From Bacteroidales bacterium (GTDB taxonomy: Bacteria > Bacteroidota > Bacteroidia > Bacteroidales > F082): DNA of 64,000 bases. The stretch's first letter is position 1, and each line of letters starts with the position of its first letter. The translations under genes were made by a program, and so were the position numbers. Positions 43,301 through 52,611 of this stretch are shown here, one piece after another. Below the pieces are notes generated by a model, which saw nothing but the letters and a program-made list of their open reading frames with translations, did not search any database and was not told the DNA's origin. The stretch lies in assembly GCA_016936355.1 (NCBI GenBank), contig JAFGYB010000041.1:1-64000 (forward strand). The letters are read 5' to 3'.

Positions 43301-43801
43301 ATGAAAAAATTTGCACTTCTACTGTCCGGATTGCTGTTGGTTTTTTCCGTAGGCTGCCGGCAACAAGCCCCCAAAAAAGCAGACAAGACAACCGCAAAAA
43401 AAGCCATTGAAAATGTATTGGAGAAATACGTGATGGCCAACGAAAAAAAAGACTTTAACCTCTTCAAACAAATCTGGGCTCCCGACAGCGATATCATTTT
43501 ATTTGGAACTGATTCGGACGAAAAGCTTGTCGGATGGAACAATATTCAAAAAGCCGTGAAGAAACAATTTGCGCATGTTTCTCAAACCTATATTTCCGTT
43601 TTGAATCAGGACATAAAAATCAACAGTACCGGAAATACAGCCTGGTTTGCTGAAGTGTTAAATTACAATTTTATAGTCAACAACAAGGCCAAAACTTTCG
43701 AAGGAGTTCGGTTTACCGGAGTTCTGGAGAAAAAGCCCAACGGATGGGAAATTGTTCAGGGACATTTATCAATTCCTGCCAATACAACATCTATTCCCTG
43801 A
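43301..43801 (+). CDS. NTF2-like (SnoaL) lipoprotein
   Basis: A 166-residue exported protein. The lipobox in FSVGCRQ puts the lipidated cysteine near residue 19. The rest is one NTF2/SnoaL-like cone domain: 'NVLEKYVMANEKKDFNLFKQIW', 'ILFGTDSDEKLVGW' and the C-terminal 'GWEIVQGHLSIPA'. Such domains bind small hydrophobic ligands or act as enzymes; nothing shows the ligand here. A decayed fragment of a related gene lies at 44554-44640. It is divergent from atpB and has no TAnnTTTG element I can see. Confidence 0.8.
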   Translation: MKKFALLLSGLLLVFSVGCRQQAPKKADKTTAKKAIENVLEKYVMANEKKDFNLFKQIWAPDSDIILFGTDSDEKLVGWNNIQKAVKKQFAHVSQTYISVLNQDIKINSTGNTAWFAEVLNYNFIVNNKAKTFEGVRFTGVLEKKPNGWEIVQGHLSIPANTTSIP

Positions 43802-43860
43802 AAGTTGTTTTCTAAGTTTGAAAAACCGTTGCGCTAAGGGATTAATGTCCCCGAAATCCA

Positions 43861-44418
43861 TCAAATCGACCCAAGGGGGTTCGCAACCAAGGTCGTATTA
43901 ATCTTCACCGACAAGGTAAAATGTACATTATCCTGATCCGAAACACCTGACAAATAGGCTTTGAACGGACTTGTTCCATTCAATACCTGGCCCAACTTGT
44001 CAAGCTGTCCGTCTGCATTATTCAAAACAAGACTGGTTCCGTTCGTGATCGAGATGCTGCTGGCCTGCCAGCCAAACGTCTCGGTATCGGTTTTAATTTG
44101 CACCGAAACATTGGTAAGGTTAATGGGAGCCGACACATCCGTAAAAACGGCTGTTAAAGAATCGACTGTCCAGCTCTTGATGTAGCTTTCATATTTCGCT
44201 ACCAGGGAATCGGAAGTGGGGTCAATGGTTACAGAATCATTAAAAGAGTAACTATTAGCGGTGGAAGCAATGTTTGTTGCAGGCGGAATAACCACCTGAA
44301 TATCCACCGGTATCTGGGGATGAACCTTAATGTCGGCCAACGAACTGATTTTACTACATCCGGTAAAGATCACTCCCGTCGCCATCAGCATGGATACAAA
44401 TAATAATTTTAATTTCAT
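43861..44418 (-). CDS. Putative surface lipoprotein, paralog 1
   Basis: A 185-residue lipoprotein with signal peptide and lipobox ending in IFTGCSK (lipidated Cys near 21). The mature part is beta-rich with many T, S, N and V. It matches the gene at 44708 along its length: 'SSLADIKVHPQIP' against 'SSLLDIKVNTTF', and 'TSLTAVFTDVSAPINLTNVSVQIK' against 'ITSITATFTNVSTPVTVSQYSI', with equal total length. I recognise no named family. It has its own -7 element at 44457-44464. Confidence 0.7.
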   Translation of the reverse strand: MKLKLLFVSMLMATGVIFTGCSKISSLADIKVHPQIPVDIQVVIPPATNIASTANSYSFNDSVTIDPTSDSLVAKYESYIKSWTVDSLTAVFTDVSAPINLTNVSVQIKTDTETFGWQASSISITNGTSLVLNNADGQLDKLGQVLNGTSPFKAYLSGVSDQDNVHFTLSVKINTTLVANPLGSI

Positions 44419-44456
44419 GTGTTTAGCTTTTTTAGTGAGTCGAATTCAATCTTTTT

Positions 44457-44464
44457 CAAAGATA
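44457..44464 (-). promoter_or_regulatory. -7 promoter element for lipoprotein paralog 1
   Basis: TATCTTTG on the minus strand, 38 bases before the start at 44418. Confidence 0.55.
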
Positions 44465-44553
44465 TATGATTTTAAACCCTAAATCAATTATTTAGACCAA
44501 CCATAAACTGTTTTAAGAAAATTTTAAGAAATTAAAAACCATTACAGAAAAAG

Positions 44554-44640
44554 GCCTGGTTTGCCGAAGTACTGAATTTTGTACTCCACAACCAGGCCGA
44601 ATCTTTTGAAGGTATATCAGAACAGCAGGCTAACGAATGA
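44554..44640 (+). pseudogene. Relic fragment of an NTF2-like gene
   Basis: A 28-codon frame ending in TGA reads AWFAEVLNFVLHNQAESFEG and then diverges. The first 20 residues match the NTF2-like lipoprotein at 43301 (AWFAEVLNYNFIVNNKAKTF) with about 13 identities over 20 aligned positions and conserved DNA (GCCTGGTTTGC). There is no start codon and no remaining N- or C-terminal part, so it is a degraded copy lying between the two lipoprotein genes. Confidence 0.7.
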
Positions 44641-44707
44641 AAAATTTCAGCTTTAATTTTCAATCACCGCCATAGCTTACTCAGATGAACAGGAATGAAA
44701 GCTCTTA

Positions 44708-45265
44708 TTACAAAGGGTTCACCGTGAATGTGGTCCCAATATTCAATGTCATGGTAAAAGTAGCGTTGGCATCGCCTACAGCAGTAGCAGTAATCTGAAT
44801 TTGATCTGCGTCTGACATAGACGATTCCAAGTAAGTAAGAAAAGGTGCATTTTGACCAGTAAAATCAAATGTATAACTTCCCCCTTCTGTTATATTAAAA
44901 CCATTACTCAGATAGGTGGCAGTTACATTATTTGTTAGGTCTTTAATATGTATTGAATATTGGCTTACTGTAACAGGGGTAGATACATTAGTGAAGGTAG
45001 CGGTAATGCTGGTTATCGTTGCATCCTTGATCTTGTTGGCGTATTTTTCCACCTCGGCATTATCCTTGGGTACCACTGTGTAGGTTCCAGAGTAAGTATA
45101 GCTTGCTGTATTCGATATAGCGGGCGTTGCAGTAGCGGTCATATTCATTGGCGCCTTAAAAGTAGTATTCACCTTAATATCTAACAAGGAACTGACCTTT
45201 TGACAACCAGAAAACACTGTGGCTGTTACGACAAGTAGGGAAACAAAAAGTAACTTTGATTTCAT
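44708..45265 (-). CDS. Putative surface lipoprotein, paralog 2
   Basis: A 185-residue lipoprotein, same length as its neighbour at 43861. Signal peptide MKSKLLFVSLLVVTATVF with lipobox SGCQK (Cys21). The mature domain is beta-rich and Thr-rich. The frame is open 37 codons further upstream, but only the ATG at 45265 gives a proper lipoprotein signal peptide. The tandem pair on the same strand, separated by a gene relic, points to local duplication. Function unknown. Confidence 0.7.
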   Translation of the reverse strand: MKSKLLFVSLLVVTATVFSGCQKVSSLLDIKVNTTFKAPMNMTATATPAISNTASYTYSGTYTVVPKDNAEVEKYANKIKDATITSITATFTNVSTPVTVSQYSIHIKDLTNNVTATYLSNGFNITEGGSYTFDFTGQNAPFLTYLESSMSDADQIQITATAVGDANATFTMTLNIGTTFTVNPL

Positions 45266-45517
45266 AATAATTTGATTTTTAAAATGTTTGAAATGATTAA
45301 ATAGACATGATTTTAAACATGCAATATAATTTAAAATTGTTCTAAATAATATGTTCTTTTCATTTTTTTCTGACAATTCGGTTTATTACTACCGCTCAAA
45401 CAGTTTTTACATTTCATTTCACAGCATGCAAACGTTATAGACTGGTTATCCCGTTAAATATTGTAATAAAGCCCTGTTCCTCCATCGAAAATGGATGGAT
45501 TCAGGTTAGGGTTTTGG
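45266..45517. other. Intergenic stretch upstream of enolase
   Basis: This stretch belongs to a 328-base gene-free gap (45266-45593). It is AT-rich and holds a small hairpin (TCCAT-CGAAA-ATGGA at about 45481) followed by the enolase promoter. No coding potential is seen. Confidence 0.5.
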
Positions 45518-45547
45518 TTTGATTAACAGGATAAATGGTTAATTTTG
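45518..45547 (+). promoter_or_regulatory. Enolase promoter (-33 and -7)
   Basis: TTTG at 45518-45521 and TAATTTTG at 45540-45547, 18 bases apart. Expected leader about 42 bases. Confidence 0.7.
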
Positions 45548-45577
45548 CGATCCATTAAAAAAAGAGAACAACTTATC

Positions 45578-45586
45578 AAAGGAGGT
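45578..45586 (+). promoter_or_regulatory. Consensus Shine-Dalgarno of the enolase gene
   Basis: AAAGGAGGT ends 7 bases before the ATG at 45594. A full match to the 16S 3' end is unusual in Bacteroidota and in this window, where most genes show no such site. Confidence 0.85.
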
Positions 45587-45593
45587 TAAAAAC

Positions 45594-46865
45594 ATGTTGA
45601 ACAACCAAATATCAGGCCTCAGGGCCATGGAAATTCTGGACTCCAGAGGAAATCCTACTGTTCGGGTTTACATCGAACTCAGCGACGGTACACAGGCAAC
45701 CGCTTCTGTACCTTCCGGAGCCAGTACCGGCGAAAACGAAGCCGTAGAATTGCGTGATGGCGACAAAAGCCGTTACAATGGAAAAGGCGTTTTAAAAGCC
45801 GTAGAAAATGTAAACAAAATCATTGCTCCCGCTCTCAAAGGCATGCATGCACACGAGCAGGCAGCAATCGACAAAGTGATGATCGAACTGGACGGAACCC
45901 ACAACAAATCCAAGTTGGGAGCCAATGCCATTTTGGGCGTATCCATGGCCGTTGCCCGTGCCGCTGCACAATCAGCCAGACTTCCTTTATACCAGTATCT
46001 GGGCGGTCCGGGCGCCTGTCGCATTCCGGTTCCGGCCATGAACATCATCAACGGTGGGGAACACGCCGACAATAGTGTGGACTTCCAGGAATATATGGCT
46101 GTTCCTGTGGGAGCCCCCAATTTCCGTGAAGGCCTGCGTTATGTGGCTGAAACTTTCCATGTTCTGAAAGGCATTCTGAAAAACCGCGGACTCTCCACCG
46201 GTGTGGGTGACGAAGGGGGTTTTGCTCCCAACCTGAGCAGCAACGAAGATGCCATTGAAACCATTATTCAGGCCATCGAAAAAGCCGGTTACAAACCCGG
46301 AAAAGATATCTCTATTGCTTTGGACAGCGCTGCCAGTTCGTTTGTAAACGGAATCAACGATTACGACCTGAGATGGTCAGGCGCCGGTAAAATGACCAGC
46401 GAAGCCATGACCAATCTCGTGGGAGAATGGATTTCCAAATACCCTATTGTTTCCTGGGAAGATCCCTTGGGAGAAAACGACTGGGAAGGCTTTAAAAACC
46501 TGACTGCCAAACTGGGTGACAAACTGGAAGTAGTAGGTGACGACCTGCTGGTAACCAACACCAAATACATTGCCCGCGGTATTGAAGAAAAATCAGCCAA
46601 TGCTGCACTGATCAAGCTGAACCAAATCGGATCGGTTTCCGAAACCATTGAAGCCGTGCGTATGTGCCGCGACAACGGATGGAAATATTTTATTTCACAC
46701 CGCTCAGGAGAAACTTCTGATACCTTCCTGGCCGATTTTGCTGTAGCCATGGACGGTGGTCAGTTGAAAACCGGATCAGCCAGCCGCAGTGAACGTTTGG
46801 CTAAATACAACCGTTTGCTCGAAATTGAAGCAGAACTGGGAAACAGTGCCACATACTACTGGTAG
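45594..46865 (+). CDS. eno: Enolase
   Basis: A 423-residue glycolytic enzyme interconverting 2-phosphoglycerate and phosphoenolpyruvate. The blocks [14 protein letters not shown], the substrate loop [20 protein letters not shown], the catalytic lysine in [16 protein letters not shown] and the [18 protein letters not shown] signature are intact. Length is normal. It is monocistronic, with a full promoter, a consensus ribosome-binding site and a strong terminator, all signs of high expression. Confidence 0.98.
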   Translation: MLNNQISGLRAMEILDSRGNPTVRVYIELSDGTQATASVPSGASTGENEAVELRDGDKSRYNGKGVLKAVENVNKIIAPALKGMHAHEQAAIDKVMIELDGTHNKSKLGANAILGVSMAVARAAAQSARLPLYQYLGGPGACRIPVPAMNIINGGEHADNSVDFQEYMAVPVGAPNFREGLRYVAETFHVLKGILKNRGLSTGVGDEGGFAPNLSSNEDAIETIIQAIEKAGYKPGKDISIALDSAASSFVNGINDYDLRWSGAGKMTSEAMTNLVGEWISKYPIVSWEDPLGENDWEGFKNLTAKLGDKLEVVGDDLLVTNTKYIARGIEEKSANAALIKLNQIGSVSETIEAVRMCRDNGWKYFISHRSGETSDTFLADFAVAMDGGQLKTGSASRSERLAKYNRLLEIEAELGNSATYYW

Positions 46866-46880
46866 ACTGTTGACAGAAAT

Positions 46881-46912
46881 AAAAAAAGCCGGCTTTTCAG
46901 CCGGCTTTTTTT
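46881..46912. terminator. Bidirectional terminator between eno and the beta-barrel gene
   Basis: A 13-base stem (A7-GCCGGC / GCCGGC-T7) with loop TTTTCA serves both converging genes. Confidence 0.88.
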
Positions 46913-46924
46913 ATGGATTGTGTT

Positions 46925-47377
46925 TTATTTCAATTTCATGGTCACACCCACATTTCCACCCCAATAATTGCCATAAACCGATTCAACATTCAGCCCCCAC
47001 TTATCATTCCAAAACCAACGACCTCCAATCTCAACCCCGCTTAACAATCGTGTTTTAGAACCAAAACCTACCCCGACACGAACTCCGCCATAAAGGTCCC
47101 ACTGTTCAGGGAGACCCAGGATTGTACCAAAATGATAGTCCGCTTTACCGCTTAAATTAAATGCTGCCCTGAACTCACCCAGGTTGGAATCATAATAAGA
47201 CCAATCGTAAGTAACCACAGGACCCACTGTAATATTGTCCTGGACTGTAAAATCCACTCCGGCATATACAGGTCCGAAATTTAAATGCGTTGAACCCATA
47301 GAATATTGTCCTTTTTCTTGTGCCATTAAAAAACCAGTTGTAAAAATCATGGTCATTAATAAAATATACTTCTTCAT
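46925..47377 (-). CDS. Small outer-membrane beta-barrel protein
   Basis: A 150-residue exported protein: signal peptide ending FLMAQ, then alternating hydrophobic/polar beta strands rich in G, Y and W ('LYGGVRVGVGFGSKTRLLSG', 'GLNVESVYGNYWGGNVGVTM'). The last residue pattern MKLK is compatible with a barrel end. It is about the size of an eight-stranded OmpX/OmpW-like barrel. Ligand and role unknown. Confidence 0.72.
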   Translation of the reverse strand: MKKYILLMTMIFTTGFLMAQEKGQYSMGSTHLNFGPVYAGVDFTVQDNITVGPVVTYDWSYYDSNLGEFRAAFNLSGKADYHFGTILGLPEQWDLYGGVRVGVGFGSKTRLLSGVEIGGRWFWNDKWGLNVESVYGNYWGGNVGVTMKLK

Positions 47378-47578
47378 AGCTTAATTAATTTGTTGATTAA
47401 TAATGAACTTTCCTCTCAAATGTAAACAATATTCTGCTCCGTTTTTAGTTTCACAAAAACAATTTTATCACAACTTTTCGACACCAAAACGGCAAGGAAG
47501 CGAAAAATATTCAGCCTTCAGGCCCCATTTTTCATTACATTTTTACTTAATATTGTAAGAATAAAGCACAGATCATTT

Positions 47579-49798
47579 ATGAGCCAAACCAACCACGTAA
47601 AGAAAGCAATGGGGACTGCACCAGTTTTCTTTACCGCCATTTCCACTATACTCGGAGCCATCTTATTTCTCCGATTTGGGGTTGCAGTGGGAACTGTAGG
47701 CATGGCAGGAGTAATTCTGCTGATCATCATTGGACACATGGTTACGTTACCAACAGCGATGGCAATTTCCGAGATTGCCACCAACCAAAAAGTGGAAGGT
47801 GGCGGTGAATATTACATGATCTCCCGATCCTTCGGACTCAATATCGGGGCTACCATCGGCATCTCATTATACCTTTCTCAAGCCATCAGCGTAGCTTTTT
47901 ACATCATTGCCTTTACCGAGGCTTTCCGCCCGTTGCTGGCTTATATTCAGGAACACTACCAAATTATCATTCCTTCCCGGGCCATCAGTATTCCCGCCCT
48001 GCTCATTCTGGGTGTACTGATCTGGAAAAAAGGAGCTTCACTTGGCGTAAAAATGCTGTACATCGTGGTGGCTATGTTGCTGTTGTCATTACTTTCCTTT
48101 TTTCTGGGGCACCCTGTTTCCGACAGCGCACAGATTGTCAGTGCTCCGGCTCCGTTTAGAAATTTGGACCAGTTGTTTATTGTTTTTGCCATCATTTTTC
48201 CTGCCTTTACGGGAATGGATGCGGGAGTCGGACTCTCCGGAGATCTGAATAAACCACAGAAATCCATTCCACGCGGAACCATCCTGGCAACGGTGACCGG
48301 TATGATTATTTACATCTTTGTGGTCCTCAAACTGAATGCTTCGGCCTCGGAACAGGATCTGTTGACCCAGCCCCTGATCATGAGTAAAATAGCACTCTAC
48401 GGGTGGATCATCATTCCGCTCGGACTGGCGGCAGCAACTTTATCCAGTGCCATTGGATCCATTCTGGTTGCCCCCCGGACACTCCAGGCTATCTCCATCG
48501 ATTCGTCTTTTCCCTCCCAAAAAGTGAATCGCTTTCTGGGCAAGGGAGTTGGCAAAACCAACGAGCCGCAAAACGCAACACTGGTAACGCTGCTGCTGGC
48601 ACTTGTTTTTGTAAGCTTTGGCGGTATTGACATAGTTGCCAAAATCATCTCCATGTTTTTCATGATGACCTATGCAGCCATGAACCTGATTTCGTTTTTT
48701 AATCACTTTGGTGCTGATCCTTCCTATCGGCCTACTTTTAAATCCAAATGGTATTTCTCATTAGCCGGTTTTTTTGCTGCCACCCTGCTTATGTTCCTGA
48801 TGAGTACACTTTATGCTTTTATCTCTGTGGTGGCCATCTTTGTTTTGTATCTGATCATCCGGCACTACCACAAAAAAAGAGAGGGCCTGGAAAGCATCTT
48901 TCAGGGGGTGATGTTTCAGATCAGCAGAAAACTGGCGGTTTATCTTCAGAATTCAGCCAAGAAAACAGAAACCTGGCGTCCCTCAGCTATTTGCATCTCA
49001 TCCGACACCTTTGAAAGAGATAAAATATTTGATCTGCTGAACTGGATTTCTTATTCCCACGGATTCGGAACCTACATTCATTACCTGGAAGGATACTATT
49101 CAAAAGAAACTCACAAAGAAGCTGAAAAAGTGATGAAACGGCTCATCAATAAAGCCAACAAAACAGCAGGAAACATGATCGTGGATACGGTGATTTCTCC
49201 TTCCTACACTTCAGCCATTGCCCAGATTATTCAGACACCCGGGATTTCGGGGATGGAGAACAACATGGTGATTTTTGAATACGACAAACAGCAGCCGGTG
49301 CAGCTGCCAAGAATTATCGATAACCTGCGCATGGTGGAAGCCGGCGACTTCGACATCTGTATACTGGGAACCAGTATGCGCAACATCAATTACGCCAACG
49401 GCATTCACATCTGGATCCGCGACATCAACCGCGACAACGAACGGCTCATGGTGTTGCTCAGTTATGTAATTCTCGGTCATCCTTCCTGGAAAGAAGCCAC
49501 CATGAACCTGTTTATCCTCAGCGAAAAGAACAAGATGGAGGAAACCAGAAACAACAGCACACAGTTTATTATGGAAGGCCGGATTCCCGTTTCGCCAAAG
49601 AACATCCGGGTGATTGAACAGGAACCCGATGTGAACTTCCGCACAACCATCGGTCAGTATTCATCTGAAGCGGCGCTTACCATCGTGGGTTTCTATAACG
49701 AACAAATCAAACACGAAGGGGAAAAACACTTTGAAGGCTTTGAAACAGTGGGAGATATTTTATTCGTTAATGCCCATAAAATCCTGGACATTGAATAA
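47579..49798 (+). CDS. Cation-chloride cotransporter-like permease (APC superfamily, SLC12 type)
   Basis: A 739-residue transporter. Twelve helices span about residues 10-445, beginning PVFFTAISTILGAILFLRFGVAVG, the helix 1 form of the SLC12 (Na-K-Cl) branch. A cytoplasmic domain of about 290 residues follows (from about 450), which amino-acid permeases lack but SLC12 proteins have. Annotation pipelines often call such proteins 'amino acid permease'. Transport of K+ and/or Na+ with Cl- is inferred from this architecture and from the K+ genes downstream. The C-terminal domain would be the regulatory part. Confidence 0.82.
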   Translation: MSQTNHVKKAMGTAPVFFTAISTILGAILFLRFGVAVGTVGMAGVILLIIIGHMVTLPTAMAISEIATNQKVEGGGEYYMISRSFGLNIGATIGISLYLSQAISVAFYIIAFTEAFRPLLAYIQEHYQIIIPSRAISIPALLILGVLIWKKGASLGVKMLYIVVAMLLLSLLSFFLGHPVSDSAQIVSAPAPFRNLDQLFIVFAIIFPAFTGMDAGVGLSGDLNKPQKSIPRGTILATVTGMIIYIFVVLKLNASASEQDLLTQPLIMSKIALYGWIIIPLGLAAATLSSAIGSILVAPRTLQAISIDSSFPSQKVNRFLGKGVGKTNEPQNATLVTLLLALVFVSFGGIDIVAKIISMFFMMTYAAMNLISFFNHFGADPSYRPTFKSKWYFSLAGFFAATLLMFLMSTLYAFISVVAIFVLYLIIRHYHKKREGLESIFQGVMFQISRKLAVYLQNSAKKTETWRPSAICISSDTFERDKIFDLLNWISYSHGFGTYIHYLEGYYSKETHKEAEKVMKRLINKANKTAGNMIVDTVISPSYTSAIAQIIQTPGISGMENNMVIFEYDKQQPVQLPRIIDNLRMVEAGDFDICILGTSMRNINYANGIHIWIRDINRDNERLMVLLSYVILGHPSWKEATMNLFILSEKNKMEETRNNSTQFIMEGRIPVSPKNIRVIEQEPDVNFRTTIGQYSSEAALTIVGFYNEQIKHEGEKHFEGFETVGDILFVNAHKILDIE

Positions 49799-49916
49799 AC
49801 GGTTGCACTCGTTTGAGAAGAAACATGTAACATCTAATCGCCTTACTGCCAACCTGTATTTTGGTCCGATTCCAGAAAGAAATGGGGTTTTCGGGATACA
49901 TTATATGAATAATCAC

Positions 49917-49924
49917 TACTTTTG
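49917..49924 (+). promoter_or_regulatory. -7 promoter element for the TrkA-TrkH operon
   Basis: TACTTTTG, 26 bases before the ATG at 49951. Confidence 0.55.
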
Positions 49925-49950
49925 CGGCGATATAAAAAAACTCAAAACGG

Positions 49951-50646
49951 ATGCCTAATAATCAATTTGTTGTTATTGGGATAGGACAATTTGGAGAGGC
50001 AATTGCCCTTTCGCTTTCAAAAAAAGGTGCCGAAGTAATGGCCATCGACAAGAGCCAGGAAAAGGTAGACTTTATCGCCAACGACGTAGCGTATGCGGTG
50101 GCACTCGACTCGACCGACAAAAAAGCACTCATCGCTCAAAACATACAAAACTACGATGCTGTGGTGATCGCCATTGGTGAAGACTTTGAAGAACTGTTGC
50201 TGACGGCAGTCAACCTGATTGAGCTCAATGTAAAACGAATTATTGTACGGGCTAAAGGAAAAGTAAACCGGTTGATCCTGAGTAAACTGGGGTTAACCGA
50301 AATCTTCTCTCCTGAATACGAAGTAGGCCAGGTGGTTGCCGAAAGACTGCTGAACCCCAGCATTGTCAACTTTCTTGACCTGCCGGATGGTTATGTAATT
50401 ACCGAGATCAAAGCGCCTAAATCCATTGTAGGACAAACCCTGGAATCCATCAGACTTCGCGAGGCATACAACATCAATCTGGTCACAATCAAAAAGGAAG
50501 TGGAAGAAATGCAGGGAAACCAAAAGGTAATACGCCAGCACATTAAAGGCGTTCCTCAACCCGATATGGTGATCAACAAAAACGACTTTATTGTTGTTTT
50601 TGGCACCAACAAAGACATTACAAAGTTCCTCGAAATAAACAGTTAG
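49951..50646 (+). CDS. TrkA/KtrA family K+ uptake regulatory protein
   Basis: A 231-residue cytoplasmic RCK protein with one NAD(H)/ATP-binding domain (VIGIGQFGEAIALSLSKKGAEV, residues 4-25, acidic residue at the end of strand 2) and one RCK_C domain (about 145-231). The single-unit size matches KtrA rather than the double TrkA of E. coli. It should assemble as an octameric ring that gates the TrkH channel encoded 6 bases downstream. Confidence 0.93.
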   Translation: MPNNQFVVIGIGQFGEAIALSLSKKGAEVMAIDKSQEKVDFIANDVAYAVALDSTDKKALIAQNIQNYDAVVIAIGEDFEELLLTAVNLIELNVKRIIVRAKGKVNRLILSKLGLTEIFSPEYEVGQVVAERLLNPSIVNFLDLPDGYVITEIKAPKSIVGQTLESIRLREAYNINLVTIKKEVEEMQGNQKVIRQHIKGVPQPDMVINKNDFIVVFGTNKDITKFLEINS

Positions 50647-50652
50647 TCTGTC

Positions 50653-52452
50653 ATGCCGTCCAGATTTTTTAAGGTTCGGGAAAAAATTAACATCAGGATC
50701 TTCAACAGCAAATCCTGGGTCCTTCTGATCTTCAAGACCCTCAGTGCTTTTGTCTTTCTGATGGTGATTGCTTCGGGGATTTATTACTACGGTTTCCCGA
50801 AAACACCTGAGTCGCTGCTGCTGAACGAACGGGCTATTGAACTGAGTCTTGCCTTTTTCAGTTTGCGTTTTCTGGTCTATATGTTCTACGATTTTCACCC
50901 GGCAGAGCTACTGAAAAAAAACTGGATTGAAGCTTCGGTGCTGTCCTTTTTCATCCTGTACATCCTGTTTCCTTCGTTTTTCAATCACATCCTGTTTAAA
51001 TGGGCTTTCAACGATCTGGTGGAAAACCACTCGCTGCTGCTTTTCCAACTCTACTTCATCAGTATTTTCATTATGGAGTTGGGGAAATCGGGCCCCAAGT
51101 TTTCGGCGCTCAACATGAAACCAGCAACCATGCTGATTTTGTCGTTCATTATCCTCATCGGAATAGGTACCGGATTGTTAATGCTTCCCGAAATGACCAC
51201 TGGCGGGCACTTCGATTTTCTGGATGCCCTGTTCACTTCTACCAGTGCCAGTTGTGTTACCGGATTGATTGTTGTGAACACGGCTACCTTCTTTACACTG
51301 AAGGGTCAATTTATCATCATGATGCTGATTCAGCTGGGAGGGATCAATATCATTTCGTTTGCTACTTTTTTCGCCACCTTTTCCCGTTCTTCAGGCAGCA
51401 TCAAATACCAGTCGATGATCAAAGATGTGCTCAGTGCCGATCGGCTGGCCGATACCAAACATTTGCTGCGCAGCATTGTGGAATACAGCTTGCTGAGCGA
51501 GGCCATCGGAACGATTCTGATTTTCTTTTCCTGGGGAAACACACACTTTGACAGCTGGCAGTCCAAGCTCTTCAACTCGGCTTTTCACGCCATTTCTGCG
51601 TTCAACAATGCCGGTTTCTCTACCTTCTCCAATAATCTGTACGAACAAAGTCTCCGGCATTTATTCGGCTTACAGATCGTGGTCATTGTTCTGGTATTTT
51701 TCGGTGGTTTCGGATTTATGGCCATGGATGATGCCTTCAGTCTGAGACGAATCCGCGAACGCATCAAAACACCCTGGAAAAAAATCACCGTCAGCACCAG
51801 AATCACTTTGTATATGTCTTTGGCCCTGATTACTTTTGGTGCCATTGTATTTTATTTTCTTGAACGAAATACGCTGCTTGCCGGAGAAGGGGTTTTCCAA
51901 ACCATTGTCACCTCTGTTTTCCAGTCGGTAACAACCCGTACAGCCGGATTCAATACCGTAGACATTGGCAAGGTGGCCCCGCCTGTACTCATCTTTTTTA
52001 TGTTTCTGATGTTCGTGGGGGCAGGATCGGGATCTACCGGCGGCGGGATCAAAGTTTCCACTTTTGCTGTGATCGTGAAATCAGCCATTGCCACCATCAA
52101 AGGACACAAAAACGTAGTGCTCTTCAAACGGACTGTTCCGTTCAGTGTGATCGACAAAGCCTATTCCATAGCTTTATTCTCCATCTTCGTCATTTTTGTC
52201 TCCACTTTTTTCCTGTCCATCACCGAGCCCAACACGCCCCTCATGAAGTTGCTGTTCGAAGAATTTTCAGCGTTTGGAACCGTGGGACTTTCTACCGGTA
52301 TTACTTCCACACTTTCGGAAGCAGGGAAGGTTATCATCATTACTTCCATGTTCATCGGCAGAATCGGTTCCCTGACCCTGGCCATGGCCCTCAGTTCAAG
52401 GGCTTTCTCCACCAGTTATCGTTACGCAGAATCGTCGGTGATGGTGGGCTAA
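50653..52452 (+). CDS. TrkH/KtrB family K+ transporter
   Basis: A 599-residue K+ translocating subunit. All four selectivity-filter loops are visible, each with its glycine: SCVTGL (about 200), NNAGFS (about 320), TRTAGFN (about 430) and GTVGLST (about 545). The first ~130 residues carry extra hydrophobic segments before the core, so the protein is longer than KtrB (~450) and TrkH (483). Operon with the RCK gene (6-base gap). Together they import K+ driven by membrane potential and/or Na+ or H+. Confidence 0.93.
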   Translation: MPSRFFKVREKINIRIFNSKSWVLLIFKTLSAFVFLMVIASGIYYYGFPKTPESLLLNERAIELSLAFFSLRFLVYMFYDFHPAELLKKNWIEASVLSFFILYILFPSFFNHILFKWAFNDLVENHSLLLFQLYFISIFIMELGKSGPKFSALNMKPATMLILSFIILIGIGTGLLMLPEMTTGGHFDFLDALFTSTSASCVTGLIVVNTATFFTLKGQFIIMMLIQLGGINIISFATFFATFSRSSGSIKYQSMIKDVLSADRLADTKHLLRSIVEYSLLSEAIGTILIFFSWGNTHFDSWQSKLFNSAFHAISAFNNAGFSTFSNNLYEQSLRHLFGLQIVVIVLVFFGGFGFMAMDDAFSLRRIRERIKTPWKKITVSTRITLYMSLALITFGAIVFYFLERNTLLAGEGVFQTIVTSVFQSVTTRTAGFNTVDIGKVAPPVLIFFMFLMFVGAGSGSTGGGIKVSTFAVIVKSAIATIKGHKNVVLFKRTVPFSVIDKAYSIALFSIFVIFVSTFFLSITEPNTPLMKLLFEEFSAFGTVGLSTGITSTLSEAGKVIIITSMFIGRIGSLTLAMALSSRAFSTSYRYAESSVMVG

Positions 52453-52521
52453 GATTCTCTTATTGAGAACCAGTCAAAATACTGATTTTCTGATATTTTT
52501 AGATTTTTTAAATATTGTTCT

Positions 52522-52552
52522 TTTGCGGATGTACCAAAGGGTTCTATCTTTG
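52522..52552 (+). promoter_or_regulatory. Promoter of the 157-residue protein / H+-ATPase pair
   Basis: TTTG at 52522-52525 and TATCTTTG at 52545-52552, exactly 19 bases apart. This is the best-formed promoter seen in the window. Confidence 0.8.
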
Positions 52553-52611
52553 TTTTTTTCATTTTTCTTTCTCAAAAGAAAAATGTAATTTAACAGATTA
52601 ATAAATAAATT

